From positions 62,001-126,000 of the forward strand of contig NZ_JBKBHT010000003.1 in the NCBI RefSeq assembly GCF_046297595.1: 64,000 nucleotides of DNA, written 5' to 3'. The position numbers and the translations under genes are program-made. The DNA is from Ferrovibrio sp046297595 (GTDB lineage Bacteria > Pseudomonadota > Alphaproteobacteria > Ferrovibrionales > Ferrovibrionaceae). Below are positions 1 to 10,753 of the stretch, piece by piece (within the stretch, counting starts at the first letter, position 1; each line of letters starts with the position of its first letter). Below the pieces are notes generated by a model. The model was not told the origin of the DNA and searched no databases. It worked only from the letters and a program-made list of their open reading frames with translations.

Positions 1-710
1 AATTACGACCTCGGCCGCCCGGCACCGGCGCCGCCCAGTGCGGAAAACTGGCTCGGCACCGACGACCAGGGCCGCGACGTGCTGGCCCGCATGATCTACG
101 GCTTCCGCATTTCCGTGCTGTTCGGTCTGGTGCTGACCCTGCTCAGTTCGGTGATCGGCGTGATCGCCGGCGCGGTGCAGGGCTATTTCGGCGGCAAGAC
201 CGACCTGATCTTCCAGCGCTTCATCGAAATCTGGTCCGGCCTGCCGACCCTGTATCTGCTGATCATCCTGGCCAGCATCGTACAGCCGAATTTCTGGTGG
301 CTGCTTGGGATCATGCTGCTGTTCTCGTGGATGGCGCTGGTCGGCGTAGTGCGCGCCGAATTCCTGCGCGCCCGCAATTTCGGCTATGTGCGCGCCGCCC
401 GCGCACTCGGCGTATCCGACGCCAGCATCATGCTGCGGCATCTTTTGCCCAATGCCATGGTGGCGACGCTGACCTTCATGCCTTTCATCCTGAACGGTTC
501 GATCACCACACTCACTGCGCTGGATTTCCTCGGCTTCGGCCTGCCGCCGGGCTCGCCCTCGCTGGGTGAGCTGCTGAGTCAGGGCAAGACCAATATCCAG
601 GCGCCCTGGCTGGGCATCACGGCTTTCGCCGTTCTGGCCGTGATGCTCAGTCTGCTCATCTTCATCGGCGAGGCGGTGCGCGACGCCTTCGACCCGCGCA
701 AGACCTTCCG

Positions 711-714
<4 letters not shown>
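1..714 (+). CDS. yejE: Peptide ABC transporter permease, YejE-like (5' end missing)
   Basis: The reading frame is open from base 1, so the N-terminal part lies outside the window; 237 codons are visible. The protein is an inner-membrane permease of the DppC/YejE family, which with YejB forms the channel for peptide uptake. The visible start matches the family's conserved stretch just before the permease domain (WLGTDDQGRDVLAR). Several hydrophobic helices follow, then the EAA loop that contacts the ATPase (near RARNFGYVRAARALG). The stop codon is nested in the GTG start of the next gene (GTGA), so the two are translationally coupled. YejE is favoured over DppC because the following ATPase is a fused double-domain YejF type. 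Confidence 0.88.
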
Positions 715-2348
<1,634 letters not shown>

Positions 2349-2363
2349 TTTGCCGAATCCGCC

Positions 2364-3293
2364 ATGGCCGTTCTGATCTATTCGAGGAACCATCCGGTCG
2401 AGGACTGGGCCGCCGCCCTACGCAAGGAGGCCCCAGACCTGGATATCCGCCTGCACCCGCAGACCGGCAATCCGGCCGAAATCGATGTGGCGCTGGTATG
2501 GAAGCCGCCGCCGGGCCTGTTGCAGAGTTTTCCCAACCTGAAACTGATCCAGAGTTTCGGTGCCGGGGTGGACGGCATCCTGGCCGACCCGAACATCCCG
2601 AAACACGTGCCGCTGGCCCGCGTAGTGGATGGTCGCCTGACCCAGGGCATGAGCGAATACGTGCTGCTGCATGTGCTGCGTTTCCACCGCCAGGTCGACA
2701 CGATGGCGAACAACCAGCGCAACCGCACCTGGCGGTGGCTGCCGCTGGTGGATGCCTCGGAGCGCGTGGTCGGCATCATGGGCATGGGTACGCTGGGCGG
2801 CCATGTGGCCAGGAAGCTGGTCGATTTCGGTTTCCAGGTGGCGAGCTGGAGCCGCGGCCTGAAGGCTGTCGACGGCGTCACCAGCTTCCATGGCGACGAT
2901 CACCTGGAAGGCTTCCTGCGCATCTGCAACATACTGGTCTGCCTGCTACCGCTCACACCGCAGACCAGGGGCATCATCAGCCGGCGAACTTTGTCGCTTC
3001 TGCCGCGCGGTGCCTATGTGATCAATGCCGGACGCGGCGGCCATGTGGTGGAGGCCGACCTGCTGCATGCCCTGGACAGCGAATGGCTGTCGGGCGCCAC
3101 GCTGGATGTGTTCAACGAGGAGCCTCTGCGGCCCGACCACCCGTTCTGGACGCATCCGAAAGTGACGGTGACGCCGCATAACGCGGCCGACAGCATTCCG
3201 GCCCATGTGGCGCCGCAGATCGTCGACAATATCCGCCGTCTGCAGCAAGGCTTGCCGATCCTGCGTCTGGTGGATTACGCGCGCGGCTATTAA
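2364..3293 (+). CDS. ghrA: D-2-hydroxyacid dehydrogenase, GhrA-like (glyoxylate/hydroxypyruvate reductase)
   Basis: A 309-residue cytoplasmic NAD(P)H-dependent oxidoreductase of the D-isomer-specific 2-hydroxyacid dehydrogenase family, most like GhrA, which reduces glyoxylate and hydroxypyruvate. The nucleotide-binding motif GMGTLG is at residues 140-145. The catalytic triad is visible as Arg224 (NAGRGG), Glu253 (NEEPL) and His272 (PHNAA). Length is normal for the family. It starts 15 bases after yejF on the same strand and may be co-transcribed with it, although no metabolic link to peptide uptake is evident. The substrate cannot be fixed from sequence; other small 2-keto acids are possible. 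Confidence 0.85.
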   Translation: MAVLIYSRNHPVEDWAAALRKEAPDLDIRLHPQTGNPAEIDVALVWKPPPGLLQSFPNLKLIQSFGAGVDGILADPNIPKHVPLARVVDGRLTQGMSEYVLLHVLRFHRQVDTMANNQRNRTWRWLPLVDASERVVGIMGMGTLGGHVARKLVDFGFQVASWSRGLKAVDGVTSFHGDDHLEGFLRICNILVCLLPLTPQTRGIISRRTLSLLPRGAYVINAGRGGHVVEADLLHALDSEWLSGATLDVFNEEPLRPDHPFWTHPKVTVTPHNAADSIPAHVAPQIVDNIRRLQQGLPILRLVDYARGY

Positions 3294-3425
3294 GCCCGGC
3301 CAGAACTGCGACAATCTGCCCTGCGGCATTCCGCCATGCGGCAATCTGCCGGATGGTTTTCATGCTGGCTGGCCGCCATTTTCAATTCCGCCTCCCTGTC
3401 GAGACGATACGAAAAAGAGCCTGCC

Positions 3426-3677
3426 ATGACCGACATTACCGCCGACGACCTGCTGGTTGCCGCCCGCGAAAAAACCACAGTCGCGCCTGAGGGTTTTGCC
3501 GCCAACGAGCGCCAGCCTCAGGCCATGAAGGCGACCCTGTTTTTTGTGAATATCCTGATGCTGATCGGCGTGCTTGCCTTTGCCTGGACGCCTGCCGTGA
3601 TCTTCTGGGTCGCGCTGGCGCTGGCCCCGATCACGCTCGCGGCGATCCTTGCCATCACACTCGGCTGGTGGATGTGA
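3426..3677 (+). CDS. Small membrane protein of unknown function
   Basis: An 83-residue protein with a soluble N-terminal third and two hydrophobic segments in the C-terminal half (about residues 37-56 and 58-80), so probably an inner-membrane protein. I do not recognise a family. The start is ATG at 3426, preceded by an AAAGAG-like ribosome site; an in-frame ATG at 3336 would add 30 residues lacking hydrophobic or conserved character. It contains no cysteine. Its stop codon lies in a perfect 20-base palindrome shared with the stop codon of the convergent lipoprotein gene. Confidence 0.65.
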   Translation: MTDITADDLLVAAREKTTVAPEGFAANERQPQAMKATLFFVNILMLIGVLAFAWTPAVIFWVALALAPITLAAILAITLGWWM

Positions 3678-3693
3678 GCGGCGCGCCGCTCAC
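3674..3693. terminator. 20-base perfect palindrome spanning two convergent stop codons
   Basis: GTGAGCGGCG is followed directly by its reverse complement CGCCGCTCAC. It contains the TGA stop of the small membrane protein and, on the other strand, the TGA stop of the lipoprotein gene. It could fold as a hairpin in either transcript, but there is no T-rich tail, so a terminator role is only a guess. Confidence 0.4.
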
Positions 3694-4088
3694 TCCCATT
3701 TGCGGAACACGTCGACGAATTTTTCCTCGCCGCAGGCGATGAAATAGCCGCGCAGCACGCAGTTCTCGGTTTCGCCGAGACGCTGGCGAACGGCCTTGAG
3801 GGCCGGCAACATTTCCTTGGCGAGCTGCTTGTCGCGGAAGCGCATCACCTCGCCTTGGGTGCGGGCACCGTCATAGATCACGCCGAGGCTCTCTTCCGAA
3901 TTGATCTCCGGCCGCCGCTTATGAAAGGTGTTGAGGCTTTTCAGGCCGCCGGTCTTCTGGATGAACTGCTGGAAATTGCTGAGCGAGCTGTGCCGCTGAT
4001 CCGGCGCGGTTTGTTTTTCCTGGCATCCGACCAGAGCAATAACAGCAAGCGACACCGCAAGGATGCCCGACAGGCGTGCGCGACGCAT
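3690..4088 (-). CDS. Putative lipoprotein of unknown function
   Basis: A 132-residue protein with a classic lipoprotein signal: basic start (MRRAR), a hydrophobic core and a lipobox ending ALVGC with Cys22 as the lipidation site. The mature part is hydrophilic, charged and rich in lysine and arginine, with two more cysteines near the C terminus that might form a disulfide. I recognise no domain. It is the last gene of a minus-strand run behind priA (78-base gap). The outer-leaflet location is inferred from the lipobox only. Confidence 0.72.
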   Translation of the reverse strand: MRRARLSGILAVSLAVIALVGCQEKQTAPDQRHSSLSNFQQFIQKTGGLKSLNTFHKRRPEINSEESLGVIYDGARTQGEVMRFRDKQLAKEMLPALKAVRQRLGETENCVLRGYFIACGEEKFVDVFRKWE

Positions 4089-4166
4089 GGATTTCTTCCC
4101 CTCTTTTTCCGGTTTCCCTTGTCGCGGGAACCAGACCGACCTCGGCCTTCCTTAAAAACCGGACTT

Positions 4167-6338
4167 CTAAAGAAAGCTATAAGGATCAACATCCACGGCG
4201 CGTTTTACAGCCGAAGGTAGTCTAATCTTCGCAAGCCATTCTCGCAGGACGGCGGGAACATCGACCTCCCGGGCTGCCTTGAGCAGGAGCCGCTCGCGGA
4301 AGCGGCCGCGCAGGTAATGCAGAGGCGCCGGCGCCGGCCCCAGCACCGTCAATCCTGGTCCACGCGGCGCGGCACGGGCGAGATCGCGGGCCACCTGCTG
4401 CACCTGGGCCTGGTCGGTGCCGCTCAGGATGATGGCCGCCAGCCGGCCGAAAGGCGGCATGCCGGCGCGCTGGCGCTCGGCCATCTCGGCGGCGATGAAA
4501 CCCGCATTGTCATGCCGGCTCAGCGCCGCGATCACCGGATGCTCGGGCAGGAAACTCTGCAGCAGTACGCGGCCGGGATGATCGGCGCGGCCGGCGCGGC
4601 CCGATACCTGTGTCAGCAGCTGATGCGTGCGCTCGGCGGCACGCGGATCGCCGCCGGCCAGACCGAGATCGGCATCGATCACGCCCACCAGGGTGAGCAG
4701 CGGAAAGTGATGCCCCTTAGCCACGATCTGCGTGCCGACGAGAATATCGATCTCGCGGTTTTCCATGCGCGTCAGCATCTCGCCGATCTGCTGCGGCGAG
4801 TTGGCGGTATCCGAGGCCATCACCGCCAGCCGCGCGTCGGGGAACAGCATGGCCGCTTCCTCGGCCAGCCGCTCGACACCCGGACCGCAGGCCTTGAAAC
4901 GATCCTCGACGCCGCAGGACGGGCAGGTATCGGGCAGGCGCTGCTGATGGCCGCAATGATGACATTGCAAACGGCCATGGCGTTTATGTTCCACCAGCCA
5001 TGCGACGCAGTTCGGGCATTGCAGGCGATGGCCGCAGGCGCCGCACAACGTGAGCGGCGCATAACCACGGCGATTGAGGAACAGCATCGCCTGCTCGCCA
5101 TGCTCAACGGTTTCGCGGATCGCGGTTTGCAGCGGCGCGCTGATGAAACGCTGCGCCGGCAGGCGCTCCTTGCGCAGATCGACAATATCGATGCGCGGCA
5201 ACGTGGCGGCGCCATGGCGTTCGGGCAGCACGGCATGAGCATAACGCCGGCGCGAAACGTTATGCAGGCTTTCCAGCGATGGCGTCGCGGAGGCGAGGAT
5301 GACGGCTATACTTTCCAGCTTGGCGCGCACCACTGCCATGTCGCGCGCATTGTAGATCACGCCCTCCTCCTGCTTGTAGGAGGCGTCATGCTCTTCGTCG
5401 ACCACGATCAGGCCGAGATCGGCATAGGGCAGGAACAAAGCCGAGCGCGCGCCGATCACCACCTTCGCCTCGCCATGACCGATGGCGCGCAGGGTGGCGG
5501 CGCGTCGCCCTTCGGCCATCTCCGAATGCCAGGCCCAGGCCGGCGCGCCGAAGCGCTGCTCGAAACGATCCAGCGATTGCTGGGTCAACGCAATTTCAGG
5601 CAGCAGCACCAGAACCTGCCGCCCGGCCTTGAGCGCCTCTGCCACGGCCTCGTAATAAACTTCGGTCTTGCCCGCACCGGTGACGCCTTCCAGCAACGTG
5701 ACCGAGAAATCCCGCGCTGCCACGGCCGTGCGCAGGCCGGCCGCCGCCTCGGCCTGGGTGACATTCAGCGCACGCCCATCGCGGCGCCAGTCGGGCGGCG
5801 ATGGCGGGCGAAAGGCCGGCACCTGATCGACCTGCAGCGCGCCGAGTTCCATCAGCTTGCGCACCACGGCCACCGACACGGCGGCAGCTTCGGCCAGTTC
5901 GGTCGGGCTCAAGCCCGGTCGTTCGGCCGCGATCTGCAAAACACGCTCGCGCTGGGCGCTGGCGCGCATCTCGACGGCTTTGCCGGGCCGCAGAATCTGC
6001 CGCATCGGCGGCGGCTCGACCAGCGCACGCGGTTCGGGCAGGCACATTTTCAACACCGCGCCTGTGGGATTGAGCGTATAGCCCGCCACCCAGTCGACCA
6101 GTTTGCGCAGCGAGGGCGAGATCGGCGGCGCGTCGCAGCGGCGCAGCACCGCCTTCACCTTGGCCGGCGGCAGCGGCTCAGGACTACCATCCCAGACCAC
6201 ACCCAGCGACACGCGGTTGCCGATCGGCACTTCCACGATATCGCCCGGCGAAAGCGGCCCGGCCTCGCCTGCACGATAGGTGAAGGGTTCGGCCAGCGGC
6301 AGGGGCAGCAGAACGCGGATCTGGTCGGACGGAGTCAA
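4167..6338 (-). CDS. priA: Primosomal replication protein N' (PriA helicase)
   Basis: A 723-residue superfamily 2 DNA helicase that recognises stalled forks and reloads the replicative helicase. The N-terminal DNA-binding domain is followed by Walker A at about residue 217 (GVTGAGKTE) and a DEEH box (VVDEEHDASYKQEEG). A zinc-binding insertion of eight cysteines in four CxxC pairs lies between the helicase motifs, as in all PriA proteins. Helicase motifs V and VI (GTQIVAKGHHFP; QVSGRAGRA) are intact. Length is normal. It is divergent from fsa; the 128 bases between them must hold both promoters. Confidence 0.97.
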   Translation of the reverse strand: MTPSDQIRVLLPLPLAEPFTYRAGEAGPLSPGDIVEVPIGNRVSLGVVWDGSPEPLPPAKVKAVLRRCDAPPISPSLRKLVDWVAGYTLNPTGAVLKMCLPEPRALVEPPPMRQILRPGKAVEMRASAQRERVLQIAAERPGLSPTELAEAAAVSVAVVRKLMELGALQVDQVPAFRPPSPPDWRRDGRALNVTQAEAAAGLRTAVAARDFSVTLLEGVTGAGKTEVYYEAVAEALKAGRQVLVLLPEIALTQQSLDRFEQRFGAPAWAWHSEMAEGRRAATLRAIGHGEAKVVIGARSALFLPYADLGLIVVDEEHDASYKQEEGVIYNARDMAVVRAKLESIAVILASATPSLESLHNVSRRRYAHAVLPERHGAATLPRIDIVDLRKERLPAQRFISAPLQTAIRETVEHGEQAMLFLNRRGYAPLTLCGACGHRLQCPNCVAWLVEHKRHGRLQCHHCGHQQRLPDTCPSCGVEDRFKACGPGVERLAEEAAMLFPDARLAVMASDTANSPQQIGEMLTRMENREIDILVGTQIVAKGHHFPLLTLVGVIDADLGLAGGDPRAAERTHQLLTQVSGRAGRADHPGRVLLQSFLPEHPVIAALSRHDNAGFIAAEMAERQRAGMPPFGRLAAIILSGTDQAQVQQVARDLARAAPRGPGLTVLGPAPAPLHYLRGRFRERLLLKAAREVDVPAVLREWLAKIRLPSAVKRAVDVDPYSFL

Positions 6339-6466
6339 GGGGCGAGTTCCGGTAGAACGGCCCGGTTAAGCTAGAAGGACTTGGCCGGGTCGGGTATTGT
6401 TAACCAAACGACATATACCATCGGGGCCGATTCGGGCAGGCCGGCGCCGCCCATGGAGTTTAGGAC

Positions 6467-7135
6467 ATGAAATTTTTCGTCGATACCGCCGATGTGGCCG
6501 AGATTGCCGACCTGAACGACAGCGGCCTGCTGGACGGCGTGACGACCAACCCCTCGCTGGTGGCCAAGACCGGCAAGGATTTCGTCGCCACGGTGAAGGA
6601 AATCTGCAAGATCGTGAAGGGCCCGGTTTCGGCCGAGGTCGCCGCCACCGATCACGCCACGATGCTGGCCGAGGGCCGCAAGCTGGCCGCGCTGGCGACC
6701 AACGTGGCCGTGAAGGTGCCCCTGACGCTGGACGGCCTGAAGACCTGCAAGGCGCTGTCGGACGACGGCATCATGGTGAATGTCACGCTGTGCTTCTCGC
6801 CAGCACAGGCGATCCTGGCCGCCAAAGCCGGCGCGGCTTTCGTGTCGCCTTTCGTCGGCCGGCTGGACGATGTGGGCCATGACGGCATGGCGCTGATCGC
6901 CGACATCGTGCAGATCTACAACAACTACCCCGATTTCAAGACCGAGGTGCTGGTCGCCTCGATCCGCCATCCCATGCATGTGGTGGAAGCCGCGAAGATC
7001 GGCGCCGATGTCTGCACCGTGCCGCCGGCCGTGCTGCGCTCGCTGGTTAAGCATCCGCTGACCGACAAGGGCCTGGATGCCTTCCTCGCCGACTGGAAAA
7101 AAACCGGCCAGTCGATCCTGGGCAACGACAAGTAA
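6467..7135 (+). CDS. fsa: Transaldolase / fructose-6-phosphate aldolase family protein
   Basis: A 222-residue small-type transaldolase (FSA/TalC group), a TIM-barrel enzyme that moves a dihydroxyacetone unit in the pentose phosphate pathway or cleaves fructose 6-phosphate. The Schiff-base lysine is Lys83 in VAVKVPLTLDG. The TTNPS stretch near residue 26 and the SPFVGRLDD stretch are typical of the family. Sequence alone does not separate transaldolase from aldolase activity. It is followed 16 bases later by the DUF484 gene and then xerC, so the three are probably co-transcribed. Confidence 0.93.
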   Translation: MKFFVDTADVAEIADLNDSGLLDGVTTNPSLVAKTGKDFVATVKEICKIVKGPVSAEVAATDHATMLAEGRKLAALATNVAVKVPLTLDGLKTCKALSDDGIMVNVTLCFSPAQAILAAKAGAAFVSPFVGRLDDVGHDGMALIADIVQIYNNYPDFKTEVLVASIRHPMHVVEAAKIGADVCTVPPAVLRSLVKHPLTDKGLDAFLADWKKTGQSILGNDK

Positions 7136-7151
7136 GGCCGGAGCCTGAACC

Positions 7152-7871
7152 ATGGCCGACGGCATCACCGCTCCTGTTTCCGCTTCCGCCGGCCTCGACG
7201 AGGCCGAGGTGATTGCGTGGCTGAAGCAGCATCCCGACCTGCTGATCCGTCATCCCGATCTGTGCGAGGTGCTGCTGCCGCCGGCGCAGCCGCATAGCGG
7301 CAACAACGTGGTCGACCTGCAGCGTTTCATGGTGCAGAAACTGCAGGGCGAACTGACCCGCATCTCGCATGTCGGCACGGAATTGCTGGATGCCAGCCGG
7401 CAGAATCTGTCGGCCACCCAGCGCGTGCATGCCGCCGTGCTGATGCTGCTGGAAGCCGGCAGCTTCGAGCATATGGTGCATATGGCGACGCAGGACTGGA
7501 CCGACCTGCTGGAGGTTGACGTGATCAGCCTCTGCGTCGAAGGCGATCCCGAACGCATGAAGAACATCGCCACTGGCGGCGTCTTCGTGCTGCCCAATGG
7601 CGCCATCGACACCCTGCTGGGTGCCCTGCCCGCCATCGCCCGCGACAAATGCGAAGCCGCCGACTGGATATACGGCCCCGCCGCCAGTCTTGTGCGCTCG
7701 GATGCGCTGGCGCGGCTGGATTTCGGCCCCACCTCACCGGCCGCCATGCTGGCGCTGGGCTCGCGCGAGCCCGACAAGTTCCAGCCCAGCCAGGGCACGG
7801 AGCTGCTGCAATTCCTCGCCGGCGTGCTCGGCCGCTCGGTGCGCTCATGGCTCGACCTGCCGCAGCCGTAA
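7152..7871 (+). CDS. DUF484 family protein
   Basis: A 239-residue cytoplasmic protein of the DUF484 family, which has a GAF-like fold and no established biochemical function. The N-terminal third contains the family's conserved EVIAWLKQHPDLLIRHPDL region. A short helical stretch links it to the GAF-like C-terminal half, which ends in a LxxLAxxLxRxxRxWLDLP-like tail. DUF484 genes are commonly found directly before xerC, as here, where the last 25 bases overlap the xerC start. That suggests a role tied to chromosome dimer resolution, but this is association only. Confidence 0.85.
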   Translation: MADGITAPVSASAGLDEAEVIAWLKQHPDLLIRHPDLCEVLLPPAQPHSGNNVVDLQRFMVQKLQGELTRISHVGTELLDASRQNLSATQRVHAAVLMLLEAGSFEHMVHMATQDWTDLLEVDVISLCVEGDPERMKNIATGGVFVLPNGAIDTLLGALPAIARDKCEAADWIYGPAASLVRSDALARLDFGPTSPAAMLALGSREPDKFQPSQGTELLQFLAGVLGRSVRSWLDLPQP

Positions 7872-8821
7872 CCGACGACGACGACCGGCTGCCGTTCTTT
7901 CTCGCCGCCGACGACGCCAAAGCCGCGGCCGAGAACTGGTATCGCTGGCTGGCCAAGGAAAAGCGTTTTTCGCGCCATACCCTGCGTGCCTATGGCCAGG
8001 ACCTGGCAGGTTTCTTCGCATTCTTAAGGGAGCATCTGGGCGGCGCGGCTTCGCTGGATGACCTGCGCGGCCTGCGGCTCAGCGATTTCCGCGCCTATTC
8101 CAGCCATCGCCGCAAGGACGGGCTGGAGGCAACCTCGCTGGCACGCAATTTAAGCGCCGTGCGCAGCTTCTTCCGCCGCCTGCAGCGCGACGGCCAGATG
8201 GAAACCGCCGCCATCAGTCTGCTGCGCAGCCCCAAACGGCCCCACAGCGTGCCCAAGCCGCTCAGCGTGCCGGCGGCGCAGGAGATGATCGACACGGCAG
8301 AGGATTTCGCCGCCGAGCCCTGGCTGCAGGCGCGCGATGCCGCAATCCTGACGCTGCTGTGGGGCGCCGGCCTGCGCCTGGGCGAGGCGCTGGGCCTCGA
8401 CGGCAATGATGTGCCACAGGGCGACAGCCTTACCGTCACCGGCAAGGGCAACAAGCAGCGTCTGGTGCCGATCCTGCCCGTGGTGCGGGAGGCGATTGCC
8501 GAATACGTGAAACTCTGCCCCTGGCCGATCACCAGGGGCACGCCGTTATTCTACGGCGCGCGCGGCAAGCGGCTGGACCCGGCCATCGTGCAGAAGGCCA
8601 TGCGCAATGCCCGCCGCGCCCTGAACCTGCCCGAAACGGCAACGCCTCATGCCCTGCGGCACTCCTTCGCCACGCATCTGTTGGCGGCCGGCGGTGACCT
8701 GCGCACCATTCAGGAACTGCTGGGCCATGCCTCGCTGGCCACCACCCAGCGCTATACCGAGGTGGATGCCGAAGCCCTGCTGCGGGTTTATGGCAGCGCC
8801 CATCCCCGAGCCAGGGCCTGA
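7847..8821 (+). CDS. xerC: Tyrosine recombinase XerC
   Basis: A 324-residue site-specific recombinase that acts with XerD at dif to resolve chromosome dimers. The N-terminal SAM-like domain (about residues 25-115) is followed by the catalytic domain. All catalytic residues are present: Arg177 (GAGLRLGE), Lys200 (GKGNKQR), His268 and Arg271 (HALRHSFATHLL), His294 (LLGHASLATTQ) and Tyr303. The start at 7847 lies inside the DUF484 gene; the frame is open further upstream to 7649, but that extension lacks family similarity. It is a housekeeping recombinase rather than a phage integrase: no phage genes or att repeats are nearby. Confidence 0.94.
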   Translation: MARPAAAVTDDDDRLPFFLAADDAKAAAENWYRWLAKEKRFSRHTLRAYGQDLAGFFAFLREHLGGAASLDDLRGLRLSDFRAYSSHRRKDGLEATSLARNLSAVRSFFRRLQRDGQMETAAISLLRSPKRPHSVPKPLSVPAAQEMIDTAEDFAAEPWLQARDAAILTLLWGAGLRLGEALGLDGNDVPQGDSLTVTGKGNKQRLVPILPVVREAIAEYVKLCPWPITRGTPLFYGARGKRLDPAIVQKAMRNARRALNLPETATPHALRHSFATHLLAAGGDLRTIQELLGHASLATTQRYTEVDAEALLRVYGSAHPRARA

Positions 8822-8889
8822 TCGCCCTGCCCCATCGCCCTGCCATTGCCACAATCGCCGGCCAGCCTATGCTTTACTGGCAGGCAGAC

Positions 8890-9672
8890 ATGACGAAACC
8901 CCGACGTTTACCCCGCTTCATCCTGGCCGCTTTCCTGGCCCTGATCGCGATGCCGCTGATGGCCAGCGGCGTCAGCGTCGCCACGGCCGAACGCCGGCAC
9001 TGGTCGACCAGCCGCTGGGATTCCACCGGCCTTGCCCCCGATCCCCTGACGGTGAAAGACGCGGTGGTGCAGGTCTATGCCGCCCGGGTCTGGGGCTGGC
9101 GCGGGGCCTTCGCGGTCCATACTTGGCTGGTGGTCAAGCCAGCCGACGCACCGGGCTATACGCGCTATGAGGTGGTGGGCTGGGGCGGTTCGGCGCTGCG
9201 GATCAGCCAGCGCACGCCGGACGGCTACTGGGCCGGCAACCCGCCCGAGTTGCTGCATGACCTGCGCGGACCGGAGGCTGCGGCCGCCATTCCGCTGCTG
9301 GTTGCCGCCGCTGAGCGTTACCCATATCGCGATGGCTATGTGATCTGGCCGGGCCCGAATTCGAACAGCTTCATCGCCTATCTGGCCCGCGAGGTCCCCG
9401 AACTGGGACTGGAACTGCCGCCCACCGCCGTGGGCAAGGATTGGATCGGCAGCGACCGGCTGATCGCTCCCGCCCCAAGCGGCACCGGCTGGCAGCTTTC
9501 CCTGTTCGGCCTGGCTGGCATCACGGCCGCCATGCGCGAGGGGCTGGAACTGAATCTGCTGGGGCTGACCATCGGCGTCGATATCCTGCGTCCGGCCCTG
9601 AAGCTACCCGGGTTGGGGCGGCTTGGCCTGCCCGCGAACGACGTTCGACCTGCGGAAGAAACCGCTGGTTGA
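8890..9672 (+). CDS. DUF3750 domain protein, probably exported or membrane-anchored
   Basis: A 260-residue protein whose N terminus (basic MTKPRRLPR, then a hydrophobic stretch ending near residue 28) looks like a signal peptide or membrane anchor. The body matches the DUF3750 family, including an AFAVHTWLVVKP-like core and a GPNSNSF segment that resembles papain-like cysteine-peptidase folds but has no cysteine. Function is unknown. An upstream in-frame ATG at 8869 would add seven residues; 8890 gives the better signal sequence. It precedes the MNIO pair by 94 bases on the same strand. Confidence 0.75.
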   Translation: MTKPRRLPRFILAAFLALIAMPLMASGVSVATAERRHWSTSRWDSTGLAPDPLTVKDAVVQVYAARVWGWRGAFAVHTWLVVKPADAPGYTRYEVVGWGGSALRISQRTPDGYWAGNPPELLHDLRGPEAAAAIPLLVAAAERYPYRDGYVIWPGPNSNSFIAYLAREVPELGLELPPTAVGKDWIGSDRLIAPAPSGTGWQLSLFGLAGITAAMREGLELNLLGLTIGVDILRPALKLPGLGRLGLPANDVRPAEETAG

Positions 9673-9766
9673 TCTGGTTTCCCGCTGATCTCGGCAGTTT
9701 TTTTCCCGTCCGGAATGGTACACTTGCAATCCGGCGCCAGCATCCTGCAGCGCCGAAGAGCCACCG

Positions 9767-10753
9767 GTGCGGGACATCTCTCGTGATCAGCAGCGCGTCA
9801 TGACCGACCTGAAGCCGATTGCCGAACGGGATCAGGTTTCGTTGCGGCCGGCGGTCCTGGCGCCGGAGCGGGTCGGCATTGGCCTGCGACCACCCCATCA
9901 CCATGATCTGCTGGAAAACCGGCCGCCGGTCGGCTGGCTGGATATCCATGCTGAAACCTATATGGGCGGCGGTGCGGCGCGCCATTACCTGGAGCAGGCG
10001 CGGGCCCTCTGGCCGGTGACCGTGCAGGGCACCGGGCTGGGGCTGGCCGGCAGCGAACTGCCCGACCAGGATCATCTGGAGCGTCTGGCCCGGCTGGTGG
10101 AGTGGCTGGAACCGGCACAGGTTTCAGAGCACCTGGCCTGGACCGGGATCGACGGCCGCTACTACAATGATCGCCTGCCCCTGCCCTATACCCTGGAAAG
10201 CCTGGAAACCTGCCGTCGCAATGTCGACATCGTGCAGAGCCGGCTGAACCGGCCGATCCTGATGGCCAATCCGGCCACTTATCTGCGGTTCCGCGACAGC
10301 CATATCGCCGAAGCCGATTTCCTGACCCGCCTGAGCCAGCAATGCGGCTGTGGCCTCCTGTGCGACGTGAACAACCTGTATGTCTCCAGCGTGAACCATG
10401 TCGGACGCGAGGCGGCGCCGGCAGTGGCGGAGGCCTATCTCGACAGCCTGCCGGCAACGGCCGTGCACCAGATCCGCCTGGCAGGCCATAGCGAGATCCA
10501 GGCCGACGAGCGGGTGTTGCTGATCGACGATCACGGCGCGCTGGTGGCCGAACCGGTCTGGCGACTCTATGCCAGCGCGGTGCAGCGCTTCCCCCATGCC
10601 GCCACGCTGCTGGAATGGGACACAAACTTGCCGCCGCTGGATCATCTGGTGGCCGAGGCGGGCCATGCCGAACAGCAGCGCGCCGCCGCCCTGCGGCCCA
10701 GTACCACGCCTGACGACACTGCTGCAGAGACGGATGATGAGCGCGCAGCTTGA
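9767..10753 (+). CDS. DUF692 / MNIO family multinuclear iron oxidase (BufB/HvfB-like)
   Basis: A 328-residue TIM-barrel protein of the DUF692 (UPF0276) family, now known as multinuclear non-heme iron oxidases that modify cysteine or other residues of ribosomal peptides. Expected metal ligands are visible: His61 and Glu63 (DIHAETYMGGG), His122 (SEHLAW), Asp200, Asn202 and Asn203 (CDVNNLY), His211, an AGH motif and a late LEWDTNLP motif. Start chosen is GTG 9767; ATG 9800 is an in-frame alternative. The next gene is the DUF2063 partner, overlapping by 20 bases. What is missing is the usual small DUF2282/BufA-type precursor gene: the upstream neighbour is a DUF3750 protein and the 94-base gap is too short. 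Confidence 0.88.
   Translation: MRDISRDQQRVMTDLKPIAERDQVSLRPAVLAPERVGIGLRPPHHHDLLENRPPVGWLDIHAETYMGGGAARHYLEQARALWPVTVQGTGLGLAGSELPDQDHLERLARLVEWLEPAQVSEHLAWTGIDGRYYNDRLPLPYTLESLETCRRNVDIVQSRLNRPILMANPATYLRFRDSHIAEADFLTRLSQQCGCGLLCDVNNLYVSSVNHVGREAAPAVAEAYLDSLPATAVHQIRLAGHSEIQADERVLLIDDHGALVAEPVWRLYASAVQRFPHAATLLEWDTNLPPLDHLVAEAGHAEQQRAAALRPSTTPDDTAAETDDERAA

Noticed and set aside
3426..3677. Precursor peptide for the MNIO pair
   Set aside because: This small membrane protein has no cysteine and lies more than 6 kb away, unlike the Cys-containing DUF2282/BufA precursors.
4317..6374. 685-codon plus-strand frame opposite priA
   Set aside because: It is a shadow of priA with Arg/Gln/His-rich composition and no family similarity.
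7649..7846. N-terminal extension of xerC
   Set aside because: It would overlap most of the C-terminal third of the DUF484 gene, and the extra residues do not resemble a recombinase N terminus; ATG 7847 gives a normal length.
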